Of a stretch of 64,000 nt of DNA, positions 25,425 to 34,973 are shown one piece after another. The stretch is taken from positions 62,001 to 126,000 of the forward strand of contig JAFEEH010000231.1 in the NCBI GenBank assembly GCA_018241185.1, given 5' to 3'. The notes below the pieces were generated by a model. It searched no databases and was not told where the DNA came from. It worked only from the letters and a program-made list of their open reading frames with translations. Position 1 is the first letter of the stretch. The number at the start of each line of letters is the position of its first letter. The position numbers were made by a program, and so were the translations under genes. The stretch comes from Pseudomonadota bacterium. GTDB taxonomy: Bacteria; Pseudomonadota; Gammaproteobacteria; Burkholderiales; Burkholderiaceae_C.

Positions 25425-26345
25425 TCAGTGGTCAGCCTCTAGCTCGCCGAACAAATCCTTGATCACGCCCCGAAACCAGCGATGTCCCGAATCGTGCTCG
25501 TTTCTCGGGTGCCAGATCGCATCAATAGACAGGAAGAAATTCTCCAGCGGCAGCGGCGTGCTCACAAACCGGTCCTGGAATTGCGAGCGACGTGTCCAGT
25601 GCTTGGGAATCAAGGCCACCAAGTCTGTGGACTCGACGATTGACAGCACACCCTGCCAACTGGGAATCTTCACCATTACCCGCCGGACCAATCCCATTTC
25701 CGCGAGCTTGTTGTCGATCGCGCTTCCCAGCCCGGTGACTTTGATGTGGCGCAGACTCAGGTAGTCATCGAGCGTGAGATTCCTGCCAGCAAAAGGATGA
25801 CCGCGCCGCATCAGGATCATGAAGGTGTCTTCGATGAGCCGCTGGGTCTGCACGGGTCGGGCGATGCCAGCTTCGCCATAGATCGACAGATAGAGTTCGA
25901 CCCCCTCGTAGGCAACTACGTCAGCGGCCTTGCGATCGTCCAACGGCAGAATGGACAGACTCACATCGGGGGCGACCTCGCCGAGGTAGCTGCACAGCCT
26001 GGGAAGGAGAAACTCGCCGGCGTAGTCGGGTACACCGAGAGGGAAATTCCGGTGCGCGGTGGATGGATCGAAATCCCGTGGCAGCTCCAAGGCGCTCGCG
26101 ATCTGGTCCAGCGCGGGTCCCAGTGTGGCAAGCAGCTTGGCTGCATGTGGCGTGGGCTCGAATACCGGGCCGCGCCGCACGAGAAGTTCGTCCCCCACTG
26201 TCACGCGCAGGCGCCGGAGCGCATGGCTCACGGCCGAGGGCGTCAGGCCGATCCTCGCTGCAGCCCTCGCGACGCTTCGCTCCTCGACCAGCGCCTCCAG
26301 AACGACCAGCAGGTTGAGATCAACACTTCGCAGATTGATGGTCAT
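25425..26345 (-). CDS. LysR family transcriptional regulator
   Basis: A 306-residue regulator with an N-terminal winged HTH of the NodD/NahR/PcpR type (VDLNLLVVLEALVEERSVARAAARIGLTPSAVSHALRRLR, cut here into its recognisable parts RSVDLNLL and SAVSHALRRLR) and a periplasmic-binding-like effector domain. Such proteins activate neighbouring aromatic or carboxylate catabolic genes in response to a pathway intermediate. It is co-oriented with and just upstream of the acyl-CoA dehydrogenase operon, its most likely target. Confidence 0.9.
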   Translation of the reverse strand: MTINLRSVDLNLLVVLEALVEERSVARAAARIGLTPSAVSHALRRLRVTVGDELLVRRGPVFEPTPHAAKLLATLGPALDQIASALELPRDFDPSTAHRNFPLGVPDYAGEFLLPRLCSYLGEVAPDVSLSILPLDDRKAADVVAYEGVELYLSIYGEAGIARPVQTQRLIEDTFMILMRRGHPFAGRNLTLDDYLSLRHIKVTGLGSAIDNKLAEMGLVRRVMVKIPSWQGVLSIVESTDLVALIPKHWTRRSQFQDRFVSTPLPLENFFLSIDAIWHPRNEHDSGHRWFRGVIKDLFGELEADH

Positions 26346-26425
26346 TCTTGAATGCTACCGCTCGGCCTACGACGGCAGGACCTCTTGGGCAACGCGAAAA
26401 AGCTACCCTGGGACTGCGTTCATGC

Positions 26426-28213
26426 TCATAGCTGCTCTTCGCTCAGCGACGATACCGCCGACCAAGCGTTGCGCATGGTGTCGCGCAACGCGGACGCAGC
26501 AACGAGGTCCTGGGTCGCGAAATGAAGCGCCAGCAAAGGCTTGGCTGACAGAAAATCTGTGTCCTGCGACTTTGCGTGGATCTGGGCGAGTGCGGCTTCC
26601 GCCAAACGCGCGTGAAGCCATCCGGCGATGACGGTGCCAGACAAGCGCAGAAAATCCACCGCACCCGCGGCACACCTTTCAGGATACTCAGCGCTGTTGT
26701 CCAGGATCCAGGCAACACTCTCATCCAAGGCGTTCACAGCATCGCCCAGCGCTTGGCTCACCACCGCCAGCGTAGGATCGCCTTTGATCTCGTGCAGCCG
26801 GGCCGCATCGGCCCGCATGCGTCCAATGAGCGCGCGAATCGCGCGTCCCCCGTCGCGAGCAACTTTTCGCCCGAGCAAGTCGTTCGCTTGGATGCCGGTC
26901 GTTCCCTCATAAATGGTCGTGATGCGGGCGTCGCGCAGGTACTGTGCAGCGCCCGATTCCTCCACGTAACCCATGCCACCATGCACCTGGATCCCATCGG
27001 ACGCGACCGCATTCGCAATCTCGGTGCACCAACCTTTGACGATAGGTGTGAGCAGCGCAACAAGCGCTGCGGCGTCCGATCTCTCCTTCAAGTCGCTATG
27101 GCTTGCGGCACGGTCCATCTGTCCGGCGCAGAAATAGGCCAGGGCGCGAGCCGCTTCAGTGCGCGCCTTCATGCCCACAAGCATTCGGCGCACATCGGGA
27201 TGCCCAGCGATTGTTCCCCTGCCCGGAAGCAATGGTGTACCTTGTACGCGCTGCAGAGCATAGGAACGCGCGTGCTGATAGGCGCGCTCGGACAGCCCCA
27301 CGCCTTCGAGACCGACGTTGAGCCTTGCATGGTTCATCATCGTGAACATGCATGCCATGCCCTGGTGTGGCTCGCCTATCAAATACCCGAGAGCGCCACC
27401 GCTGTCGCCGAACGCCATAGATGCCGTTGGACTCGCGTGTATACCCATTTTGTGCTCGATCGCGGTGCAGGCGAGGTCATTGCGCGCTCCAAGGGACCCG
27501 TCGCCGTTGACGAGGAATTTCGGGCAAAGGAACAGTGATATGCCCTTGATGCCCGCAGGAGCGTCGGGTAGCCGCGCCAGAACGAGATGGACGATATTCT
27601 CGGCAAGGTCGTGCTCGCCCCAACTGATGAATATCTTGTTGCCGGTGATGCGATAGAACTCGCCCTCCGGCACGGCACGTGTTCGTATTGCAGCCACGTC
27701 CGAGCCTGCCTGAGGCTCCGTCAAATTCATGGTGCCCGTCCAGCGCCCCTCGACCATGGGCGGCAAAAAGCGCCGCTTGAGCCCTTCACTCGCATGGTGT
27801 TGAATGGCCTCGATGGCGCCCAGTGTCAGCATCTGGCAAAGGCTGAATGCCACATTGGCGGACTTCCAAATTTCGAGCACGGCGGTCGAAACCAGGACAG
27901 GGAGCCCTTGTCCGCCCCAAACCTTTGGCGCGGGCATCGCATTCCATCCGTTCGCAGTGAAGCTCTTCCAAGCATCGCGAAACCCGTGGGGCGTTGTCAC
28001 TTCGCCCGTGTGCCAGCAAGCGCCTTCGGCGTCGCCGCTCCGATTGAGTGGATCCAGAACATCGGCAGCGTAGCGTGCCGCCTCATTCAGAACGGCCTCC
28101 ACGAGCGAGGTACTGAGGTCTTCATGCTCCAGTTGGGAGCAGATGGACTCAAGCCCTCCGATTTCATGCATTGCGAACAGCATGTCCCGCACGGGAGCAG
28201 CGTATACAGACAT
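26426..28213 (-). CDS. Large acyl-CoA dehydrogenase, DmdC-like
   Basis: A 595-residue acyl-CoA dehydrogenase, about 200 residues longer than the usual class because of an N-terminal helical extension and a C-terminal extra domain. MNLTEPQAGSDVAAIRTRA and GNKIFISWGEHD form the FAD/substrate site; QVHGGMGYVEESGAAQYLRDARITTIYEGT holds the C-terminal active-site region, with the catalytic Glu in IYEGT. This architecture matches methylthiopropanoyl-CoA dehydrogenase DmdC and related FadE5-like enzymes. It stands alone, with 266 bp upstream, between two LysR genes. Confidence 0.88.
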   Translation of the reverse strand: MSVYAAPVRDMLFAMHEIGGLESICSQLEHEDLSTSLVEAVLNEAARYAADVLDPLNRSGDAEGACWHTGEVTTPHGFRDAWKSFTANGWNAMPAPKVWGGQGLPVLVSTAVLEIWKSANVAFSLCQMLTLGAIEAIQHHASEGLKRRFLPPMVEGRWTGTMNLTEPQAGSDVAAIRTRAVPEGEFYRITGNKIFISWGEHDLAENIVHLVLARLPDAPAGIKGISLFLCPKFLVNGDGSLGARNDLACTAIEHKMGIHASPTASMAFGDSGGALGYLIGEPHQGMACMFTMMNHARLNVGLEGVGLSERAYQHARSYALQRVQGTPLLPGRGTIAGHPDVRRMLVGMKARTEAARALAYFCAGQMDRAASHSDLKERSDAAALVALLTPIVKGWCTEIANAVASDGIQVHGGMGYVEESGAAQYLRDARITTIYEGTTGIQANDLLGRKVARDGGRAIRALIGRMRADAARLHEIKGDPTLAVVSQALGDAVNALDESVAWILDNSAEYPERCAAGAVDFLRLSGTVIAGWLHARLAEAALAQIHAKSQDTDFLSAKPLLALHFATQDLVAASALRDTMRNAWSAVSSLSEEQL

Positions 28214-28479
28214 TCTCTAAAGTCTCCGAAGCGGGATCCAAACCGGTAGCAACCGGCGCAGCCACCAAGTTTGGTCATGCACATCCTGCATGTCAACGTC
28301 GCAATGTTCAGTCTATGAATGAACGAAATTCACGATGCGCAGCCTGCTCTGGCGCTACGCCCTCCGCTGCCGCAGCCGCCGTCCACCCGTGTCGCGGACG
28401 TTCCCCTCGTTGGAAAAGATGAGGTCATCATCGGAGAACCAGAGATCCTTCCGCAGGAGGTGCACGGGCATCTAAGAGC

Positions 28480-29394
28480 TCAGCCGTCGCCTGAATCGCG
28501 CTGCGCCCGCACGAACTGGATCGCATGTTCCGCGAATCGCTCCACCAGGCGGCTCGTGCCGCCTGCCAGCCGTGCGAGCGCGATGCCGACGTGGAATCCC
28601 GACGGGTTGTCGGTGAGCGTCAGGCACTTCACGCCGCGCGGCACAGCGCGCCGCGCCACGCCCGCCACCAGCCCGACGCCCAGGCCCGAGGCCACCAGGC
28701 TCATGATGGTTTGCACCTGTAGGGCCTCCTGCGCCACGTGCGGTGCGAAGCCGGAGAACTGGCAGCGCAGCATGGCCAGAGCCGACAGGCCAGGCACTTT
28801 GTCCCGCGGGTACATCACAAAGGGCTCTTGCGCGGCTTCCGACAGCGCGATAGCGCCGCGCGCGGCGAGCGGGCTGGAGTCGGAGACGGCCAGGACGAAC
28901 TCGTCACGATCCATCGGCAACAGTTCGAAGACGCTGGGGTCCAGCACCGGATAGCGCACCAGACCTGCGTCGAACCGGCGCGAGACGAGGCCGTCGAGGA
29001 TCTCGGCCGACGTGGCCTCGGTGATTTCCATGTCGATCTGCGGGTAGCGCGCGCGCACCGAGGGGATCAGTTCGGGCAGCAGCGCATAGGTGGCGGACCC
29101 GATGATGCCCAGGCGCAGCACGCCGCCCAAGCCGTCGCGCGCGTCGGCCACTGCCTGGCGGCAGCGCTCGGCATGGTGCAGCGCGAGCCGCGCATCGGCC
29201 AGCATGGCCTCGCCCCCGGGCGTGAGCCGCACGCCGGTGGTGTGGCGCTCGAACAGGCGGCTGCCCAGTTCCTCCTCCAGCTTGCGCACCGACACCGACA
29301 GCGGTGGCTGGGCCATGTGCAGCAACTCGGCCGCGCGGTGAAAGTTGCCCGTCTCGGCCAGCGTGACGAACTGGCGCAGTTGTCTTAGGTTCAT
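28480..29394 (-). CDS. LysR family transcriptional regulator
   Basis: A 304-residue LysR protein from the ATG at 29394 (MNLRQLRQF); a TTG two codons earlier is unlikely. The HTH covers residues 1-60 (NFHRAAELLHMAQPPLSVSVRKLE) and the effector domain starts near 90. The sequence resembles the BenM/CatR-like branch, whose members control aromatic acid genes. It is divergent from the Bug/CaiB operon across a 119-bp AT-rich gap, the classical LysR arrangement, so that operon is its likely target. Confidence 0.9.
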   Translation of the reverse strand: MNLRQLRQFVTLAETGNFHRAAELLHMAQPPLSVSVRKLEEELGSRLFERHTTGVRLTPGGEAMLADARLALHHAERCRQAVADARDGLGGVLRLGIIGSATYALLPELIPSVRARYPQIDMEITEATSAEILDGLVSRRFDAGLVRYPVLDPSVFELLPMDRDEFVLAVSDSSPLAARGAIALSEAAQEPFVMYPRDKVPGLSALAMLRCQFSGFAPHVAQEALQVQTIMSLVASGLGVGLVAGVARRAVPRGVKCLTLTDNPSGFHVGIALARLAGGTSRLVERFAEHAIQFVRAQRDSGDG

Positions 29395-29513
29395 TGGCAA
29401 TACTCAATCCATATCGATTTCTCAATTTTTAATATTAGACAGCATGGCTTCTGGCTCCCTACAGTGCCCCACGAGCTCTGGAGCAGGCTTGGACCACACA
29501 GGAGACAACACCC

Positions 29514-30506
29514 ATGCCCATGCAAACCGCCCGCAGAACCATGACCGGCGCGCTCGCCGTCGCCGTCGCGCTGCTGACCTTGGCCAGCCCTGCCGCCGTG
29601 CAGGCCCAGGCGCCCTTCCCTTCCAGGACCATCAAGTTCGTCGTGCCCTTCGGGCCCGGCAGCGGCACCGACACCTCGGCGCGCTACTTCGCCCGGAAGC
29701 TGCAGGACCTCGCCGGCCAGCCCGTGGTGGTGGAGAACAAGCCCGGCGCCAACGGCTTCCTGGCCGTCAAGCAGGTGCTCGCGGCGCCGGCCGACGGCTA
29801 CACCGTCTTCATCGGCAGCAACTCCACGCTGGCGGTGAACGCCGCGCTGTTCAAGGAGCTGCCCTACGACCCGGTGGCCGATTTCGCGCCGTTGACGATG
29901 ATGATGCGCTCGCCGGCCATGCTGGCCATCACGCCCGGCGCGCCGTACCAGGACCTCAAGGGCCTGCTGGCGTATGCCAAGGCCCACCCCGGCAAGGTGA
30001 ACTTCGGCGCGGGCTCCGCCGGCTACCAGCTGATGGGCGAACTGCTCAACGACGCGGCGCAGGTGCAGACCGTGCACGTGCCGTTCAAGGGCGCCGGCGA
30101 GACGATGACCGCGGTGGCCGGCGGCACGGTCGACTACACCTTCGCCGAAGTCACCGCCGTGCAGGAACTCGCCCGAGGCGGTCGCGTGAAGGTGTTCGCC
30201 GTGGCCTCCGACAAGCGCGTCGGCACCTCGCCCGACGTGCCCACCTTCACCGAGGCGGGGCTGCCCGGCTTCGAGGCCTACACCTGGGTGGGCGCCATGG
30301 TCGGCAGCAAGACGCCCGCGGCCGAGACGGCGAAGCTGGCCGAGCTGTTCACCGCGATCTCGAAGATGGACGAGACGCGTGCCTTCTACGAGCGCCTGGG
30401 CGCCACACCGATGACCGGCGGGCCCGCGCAGATGCGCGAGTTCCAGAAGAAGGAGATCGCGCTGTGGAAGCGCATCGTGCAGCAGGCCAAGGTGCCGCTG
30501 CAATGA
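29514..30506 (+). CDS. Bug/TctC family tripartite tricarboxylate receptor
   Basis: A 330-residue receptor with an N-terminal Sec signal peptide ending AAVQAQ. FPSRTIKFVVPFGPGSGTD, ENKPGANGFLA and ADGYTVFIGS are Bug signatures. GGAGACAAC precedes the ATG at 29514. It opens a five-gene operon and overlaps the CoA-transferase gene by 4 bp (ATGA), tying ligand capture to CoA activation. The G+C content and codon bias of this operon look higher than in the upstream catabolic blocks. Confidence 0.92.
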   Translation: MPMQTARRTMTGALAVAVALLTLASPAAVQAQAPFPSRTIKFVVPFGPGSGTDTSARYFARKLQDLAGQPVVVENKPGANGFLAVKQVLAAPADGYTVFIGSNSTLAVNAALFKELPYDPVADFAPLTMMMRSPAMLAITPGAPYQDLKGLLAYAKAHPGKVNFGAGSAGYQLMGELLNDAAQVQTVHVPFKGAGETMTAVAGGTVDYTFAEVTAVQELARGGRVKVFAVASDKRVGTSPDVPTFTEAGLPGFEAYTWVGAMVGSKTPAAETAKLAELFTAISKMDETRAFYERLGATPMTGGPAQMREFQKKEIALWKRIVQQAKVPLQ

Positions 30507-31750
30507 GCGTCCAGACCGCCCTGCCGCCGGGCGCGCTCGCGGGCGTGAAGGTGCTCGACCTCTCGCGCGTGCTGGCCGGCCCCTGGGCCGGGCAGACGCT
30601 GGGCGACCTGGGCGCCGAGGTCGTCAAGGTGGAGCGCCCCGGCACGGGCGACGACACGCGCGCCTGGGGCCCGCCCTTCGTGCAGGACGGGCAGGGCCGG
30701 TCCACGGGCGAGTCGGCCTACTACATGTGCGCCAACCGCAACAAGCGCTCGGTGGCCATCGACTTCACGCAGGCCGAGGGCCAGGCGCTGGTGCGCGGGC
30801 TGGCGCAGCACAGCGACGTATTGATCGAGAACTTCAAGACCGGCGGCCTGGAGGCCTACGGGCTCGACTACGCCAGCCTCTCGGCGCTGAACCCGCGCCT
30901 GGTGTACTGCTCGGTCACCGGCTTCGGCCAGACGGGGCCCTATGCGCACCGCGCAGGCTACGACTTCCTGATCCAGGGCATGGGCGGGCTGATGAGCGTC
31001 ACCGGCCAGCCCGACGGCGCGCCTGGCGGTGGCCCGGCCAAGGTTGGTGTGGCGCTCACCGACATCCTGACGGGCCTGTACGCCAGCATCGCCATCCTCG
31101 CCGCGCTGCAGGCGCGCGAGCGCACCGGCCGCGGCCAGCACATCGACCTGGCGCTGCTCGACGTGCAGGTGGCCTGCCTCGCCAACCAGGGCATGAACTA
31201 CCTGTACGGCGGGCAGGTGCCCCGGCGCATGGGCAACGCGCACCCCAATACCGTGCCCTACCAGGACTTCCCCACGGCCGACGGCCACATGATCCTGGCC
31301 ATCGGCAACGACGGGCAGTTCGCGCGCTTCTGCCGCGCGGTGGGCCGCCCCGAATGGGCCACGGACGAGCGCTTCGCCACCAATGCCGCGCGCCTGGCGC
31401 ACCGCGAGGTGCTGGTGCCCCTGCTGCGCGAAGTCACCGTGCAGCGCGGCACGCGCGAGTGGATCGCGCTGCTGGAGCAGCACGCCGTGCCCTGCGGTCC
31501 CATCAACACGGTGGCCGACGTGTTCGCCGACGAGCAGGTGCGCGCGCGGGGCATGCAGCTCGCCATGACGCACCCGCAGGCCGGCAGCGTGCCGCTGGTG
31601 GCCAGCCCCATGCGCCTGTCCGACACGCCGGTGCAGTACCGTGACGGGCCGCCGCAGCTGGGCCAGCACACCGGCGAGGTGCTGGGCGAGCGGCTCGGCC
31701 TTTCGCCAGAGGCCATCGACGAACTCAAACGAAAAGGAGTGTTGGGATGA
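30503..31750 (+). CDS. Class III CoA-transferase (CaiB/BaiF family)
   Basis: A 415-residue protein starting at 30503; an open frame reaching far upstream crosses the receptor gene and was rejected. GVKVLDLSRVLAGPWAGQTLGDLGAEVVKVE is the family opening (key part LSRVLAGP), NKRSVAID and the catalytic Asp in ALLDVQVA near residue 215-225 are visible. It moves CoA from a donor such as succinyl-CoA or acetyl-CoA to an incoming carboxylate. It overlaps genes on both sides by 4 bp. Confidence 0.92.
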   Translation: MSVQTALPPGALAGVKVLDLSRVLAGPWAGQTLGDLGAEVVKVERPGTGDDTRAWGPPFVQDGQGRSTGESAYYMCANRNKRSVAIDFTQAEGQALVRGLAQHSDVLIENFKTGGLEAYGLDYASLSALNPRLVYCSVTGFGQTGPYAHRAGYDFLIQGMGGLMSVTGQPDGAPGGGPAKVGVALTDILTGLYASIAILAALQARERTGRGQHIDLALLDVQVACLANQGMNYLYGGQVPRRMGNAHPNTVPYQDFPTADGHMILAIGNDGQFARFCRAVGRPEWATDERFATNAARLAHREVLVPLLREVTVQRGTREWIALLEQHAVPCGPINTVADVFADEQVRARGMQLAMTHPQAGSVPLVASPMRLSDTPVQYRDGPPQLGQHTGEVLGERLGLSPEAIDELKRKGVLG

Positions 31751-32904
31751 ACGTGCTTGACTCCCTGGCCCCCACGCGTATCCCGCCCGAGGACGAGGCC
31801 CTGCGCGCCGAGGTGCGCGCCTTTCTCGCCGAGGCCATCCGCGACCTGCCGCCGCACGTGCGCGCGCGCTCGTGGGGCGGCTACAGCGCCGAATTGAGCC
31901 GCCAGCTCGGCGCCATGGGCTGGATCGGCGTCACGCTGCCCACGGAATACGGCGGCGGCGGGCGCAGCGCCTTCACCCGCTACGTGCTGGTGGAGGAATA
32001 CCTGGCCTGCGGCGCGCCGGTGGGTTCACACTGGATCGCCGACCGCCAGAGCGCGCCGCTGATCCTCAAGTACGGCACCGAGGCGCAGAAGCGCTTCTAC
32101 ATCCCGCGCGTGTGCCGGGGCGAGGCCTTCTTCTGCATCGGCATGAGCGAACCCAACGCCGGCTCCGACCTGGCGAGCGTGAAGACGCGCGCCGTGCCGA
32201 ACGACGGGGGCTTCCTGCTCAACGGCCAGAAGATCTGGACCACCAACGCCCACCACTGCCAGTACATGATCGCGCTGGTGCGCACCTCGGGCGAGGCGGC
32301 CGACCGGCACAAGGGCCTGTCGCAGGTGATCGTGGACCTGTCGCTGCCCGGCGTCACCGTGCGGCCGATCACCGACCTGTCGGGCGATGCCCACTTCTGC
32401 GAGGTCTTCTTCGAGAACGTGCAGCTCGCGCCCGACGCGCTGATCGGTGCCGAGGGCCAGGGCTGGGAGCAGGTGACGGCCGAACTGGCCTTCGAGCGCA
32501 GCGGGCCCGAGCGGCTGTTCTCCAGCATCGTGCTGTTCGACGAGTGGCTGGCCTGGGTGCGCACGCCGCGAGGCCGGAGCGAAAGCGCGCTGCGGCTGGC
32601 CGGGCGCGTGTTCACCGAGCTGGCGCCGCTGCGCGCGATGTCCGTGGCCGTGCAGGAGAAGCTTGCCCGCGGCGAGAGTCCCATCGTCGAGGCCGCGCTG
32701 GTCAAGGAGCTGGGCACCACGCTGGAGCAGTCCATTCCCGCCGCCATCGCCGACGACTTGCACGGGCGGGACCTCGCCGACGTGCCGCTGGAGCTGCTGC
32801 GCACGCTGAACTACACCACCGAGGTCGCGCCCTCGTTCTCGCTGCGGGGCGGCACGCGCGACATCCTGCGCGGCATGATCGCGCGCGGCCTGGGCCTGCG
32901 CTGA
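31747..32904 (+). CDS. Acyl-CoA dehydrogenase, subunit/paralogue 1
   Basis: A 385-residue flavoprotein. IGMSEPNAGSDLASVKTRA and GQKIWTTNAHHCQYM are the FAD and substrate regions, and LNYTTEVAPSFSLRGGTRDILRGMIARGLG forms the C-terminal end. The ATG overlaps the CoA-transferase stop. A second, divergent acyl-CoA dehydrogenase follows; such tandem pairs often form heteromeric enzymes, as in PimC/PimD or the actinobacterial FadE26/FadE27 pair. Confidence 0.9.
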   Translation: MNVLDSLAPTRIPPEDEALRAEVRAFLAEAIRDLPPHVRARSWGGYSAELSRQLGAMGWIGVTLPTEYGGGGRSAFTRYVLVEEYLACGAPVGSHWIADRQSAPLILKYGTEAQKRFYIPRVCRGEAFFCIGMSEPNAGSDLASVKTRAVPNDGGFLLNGQKIWTTNAHHCQYMIALVRTSGEAADRHKGLSQVIVDLSLPGVTVRPITDLSGDAHFCEVFFENVQLAPDALIGAEGQGWEQVTAELAFERSGPERLFSSIVLFDEWLAWVRTPRGRSESALRLAGRVFTELAPLRAMSVAVQEKLARGESPIVEAALVKELGTTLEQSIPAAIADDLHGRDLADVPLELLRTLNYTTEVAPSFSLRGGTRDILRGMIARGLGLR

Positions 32905-32927
32905 AAAGCGCGCAAGGAGCAAGAGAC

Positions 32928-33944
32928 ATGGAAGACGACCTGTTCGCAGACGCCGCCCGCCAGCTGCTGGGCGACCAGTGCACGCCGCAGGCGGTGCGCG
33001 CCATCGAGTCCGGCGGCTCGCCGCAGGCGCTGTGGAACCAGCTGGAGGAAGCCGGCTTCGCCGACGCCCTGGTGCCCGAGGCGCAGGACGGTGCGGGGCT
33101 GGGGCTGGCGCAGGTGTTCGGCGTGTGGACGCTGTGCGGCACATACGCGCTGCCCGTGCCGCTGGCCGAGACGATAGTGGCGCGTGCGCTGCTGGCCCGG
33201 GCGGGCGACGAGCGGCCCGCCGGGTCCATCACGCTGGCCGAAGGCCAGCTGCACGACGACGGCGCGTTGACCTGCCCCGTGGTGCGGCTGGGCCGCGTGG
33301 CCGATGCCGTGCTGGTGCAGCACGGCGCCGGCTGGCAGTTGCTGCCCGCCGCGCAGGCCGCGTCCGAGCCGGCGGCCTTCTGCCTGGACACGCGCTCGCG
33401 CTGGTCCGCGGAGCAGGTCGCCGCCGCGCCCTCGCTGCGCATCGCCTTGCCGGCGGGGCTCGACCTGCGCACGATGCAGGCCTGCCTCACCGCGGCGCAA
33501 CTCGCCGGCGCGCTCATGGACGTGTTCCAGCGCACCCTGCAGTACGCCAACGAGCGCACCCAGTTCGGCCGGCCGATCGGCAAGTTCCAGGCCATCCAGC
33601 ACCAGCTGGCCGTCATGAGCGAGCACGTCTTCGCCGCGCGCATGGCGGCGCAGCTGGGCTGCGCGGGCGAGGGCACGCTGCCCGACCGCCTGCGCGTGGC
33701 CGTGGCGAAGGCCCGGTGCAGCCAGGCGGCGCTGGCGGTGGCCGAGGCCGGCCACGCCATCCACGGCGCCATCGGCTTCACCGAGGAATACGACCTGCAG
33801 CTGTTCACCCGGCGCCTGCATGCCTGGCGGCAGACGGCCGGCTCCGAGTCCTACTGGCACGCCGTGGCCGGCGTCGCGCTCGTCGACGCACACCAGGGCA
33901 GCACGCTCGACCTGGTGCGCGCCACCACCGACATCACCACCTGA
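32928..33944 (+). CDS. Acyl-CoA dehydrogenase, subunit/paralogue 2
   Basis: A 338-residue protein from the ATG at 32928 with AAGGAGCAAG upstream. It is shorter than usual; the central beta domain is weakly conserved and lacks the TEP-x-GSD motif, while the C-terminal part YANERTQFGRPIGKFQAIQH and AGHAIHGAIGFTEEYDLQLFTRRLHAW is clear. The partner encoded just upstream has the complementary motif, which supports a heteromeric enzyme in which each chain contributes part of the active site. Confidence 0.88.
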   Translation: MEDDLFADAARQLLGDQCTPQAVRAIESGGSPQALWNQLEEAGFADALVPEAQDGAGLGLAQVFGVWTLCGTYALPVPLAETIVARALLARAGDERPAGSITLAEGQLHDDGALTCPVVRLGRVADAVLVQHGAGWQLLPAAQAASEPAAFCLDTRSRWSAEQVAAAPSLRIALPAGLDLRTMQACLTAAQLAGALMDVFQRTLQYANERTQFGRPIGKFQAIQHQLAVMSEHVFAARMAAQLGCAGEGTLPDRLRVAVAKARCSQAALAVAEAGHAIHGAIGFTEEYDLQLFTRRLHAWRQTAGSESYWHAVAGVALVDAHQGSTLDLVRATTDITT

Positions 33945-33960
33945 TTTGGAGACAACCGAC

Positions 33961-34749
33961 ATGGCTTTCCTGAACATCCAGCGCGACGGCGCCATCCTCA
34001 CCCTGACCATGAACCAGCCCGAGACGCGCAACGCGCTGACGGGCAACACGGCGGTCGACGAGTTCGTCCAGGCCTGCGACGCGATCCGGCGCGACGCCTC
34101 GGTCAAGGCCGTGATCCTCACCGCCAAAGGGCCGGTCTTCAGTTCCGGCGGCAACGTCAAGGACATGAAGCGCTTCTTCGACGAGGCGCTCACGCCCGAC
34201 CTCATCCGCGAGGAATACCGCCAGGGCATCCAGCGCATCCCGCGGGCGCTGTACCACCTGGACGTGCCGGTGATTTGCGCCGTCAACGGACCGGCCATCG
34301 GCGCCGGGCTGGACCTGGCCTGCATGTGCGACATCCGCATCGCCAGCGAGGCGGCCAGCTTCGCCGAGAGCTTCGTGCGCGTGGGCATCGTGCCGGGCGA
34401 CGGCGGCGCCTGGTTGCTGCCGCGCGCGGTGGGCATGGCCAAGGCCAGCGAGATGGCCTTCACCGGCGAGGCCATCGATGCGCGGGAGGCCCTGGCCTGC
34501 GGGCTGGTCAGCCGCGTGGTGCCGGCCGGCGAACTGCTGCCGACAGCCCGTGCCCTGGCGGAAAAGATCGCCGCCAACCCCGGCGCCGTGATGCGCATGA
34601 CCAAGCGCCTGCTGCGCGAGGGCGAGCACGCCTCGCTCGAATCGCTGCTGGAGCTGTCGGCCGGCTACCAGGCCATCGCACACAAGACGGCGGACCATCG
34701 CGAGGCGGTGACCGCATTCATAGAGAAGCGTACGGCCCGCTTCTTATAG
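33961..34749 (+). CDS. Enoyl-CoA hydratase/isomerase family protein
   Basis: A 262-residue crotonase starting at 33961, 16 bp after the dehydrogenase. GPVFSSGGNVKDMKRF and CAVNGPAIGAGLDLACMCDIRIA form the oxyanion hole, and ESFVRVGIVPGDGGAWLLPR contains the catalytic-region Glu/Asp. It would hydrate the enoyl-CoA made by the two dehydrogenases. It is the last gene of the operon; the downstream GntR gene is convergent. Confidence 0.92.
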   Translation: MAFLNIQRDGAILTLTMNQPETRNALTGNTAVDEFVQACDAIRRDASVKAVILTAKGPVFSSGGNVKDMKRFFDEALTPDLIREEYRQGIQRIPRALYHLDVPVICAVNGPAIGAGLDLACMCDIRIASEAASFAESFVRVGIVPGDGGAWLLPRAVGMAKASEMAFTGEAIDAREALACGLVSRVVPAGELLPTARALAEKIAANPGAVMRMTKRLLREGEHASLESLLELSAGYQAIAHKTADHREAVTAFIEKRTARFL

Positions 34750-34973
34750 CGCCCATTTCCTGGCGGTACCCCTTTCCCGGTGCGACGTGCCAAACGCGCG
34801 GCCTTGTTCTTGTGTAATTGGAACATCCCAGAGTTCATTGCCGTGGATGCACCGGTGGACGCCTTCGTCAGCATGCAAAGGGTGCGCCGGCAGGAACTCT
34901 GCCAAACAGATTGACGCGGGCACAAACACGCGCGCTGCGATTGCGTATAGCACAGCTCACGGGTCGCAACGGT

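Noticed and set aside
30386..31669. A 427-codon minus-strand frame opposite the CoA-transferase
   Set aside because: Low-complexity His/Gly/Ala/Val-rich translation without domains; the plus-strand gene is certain.
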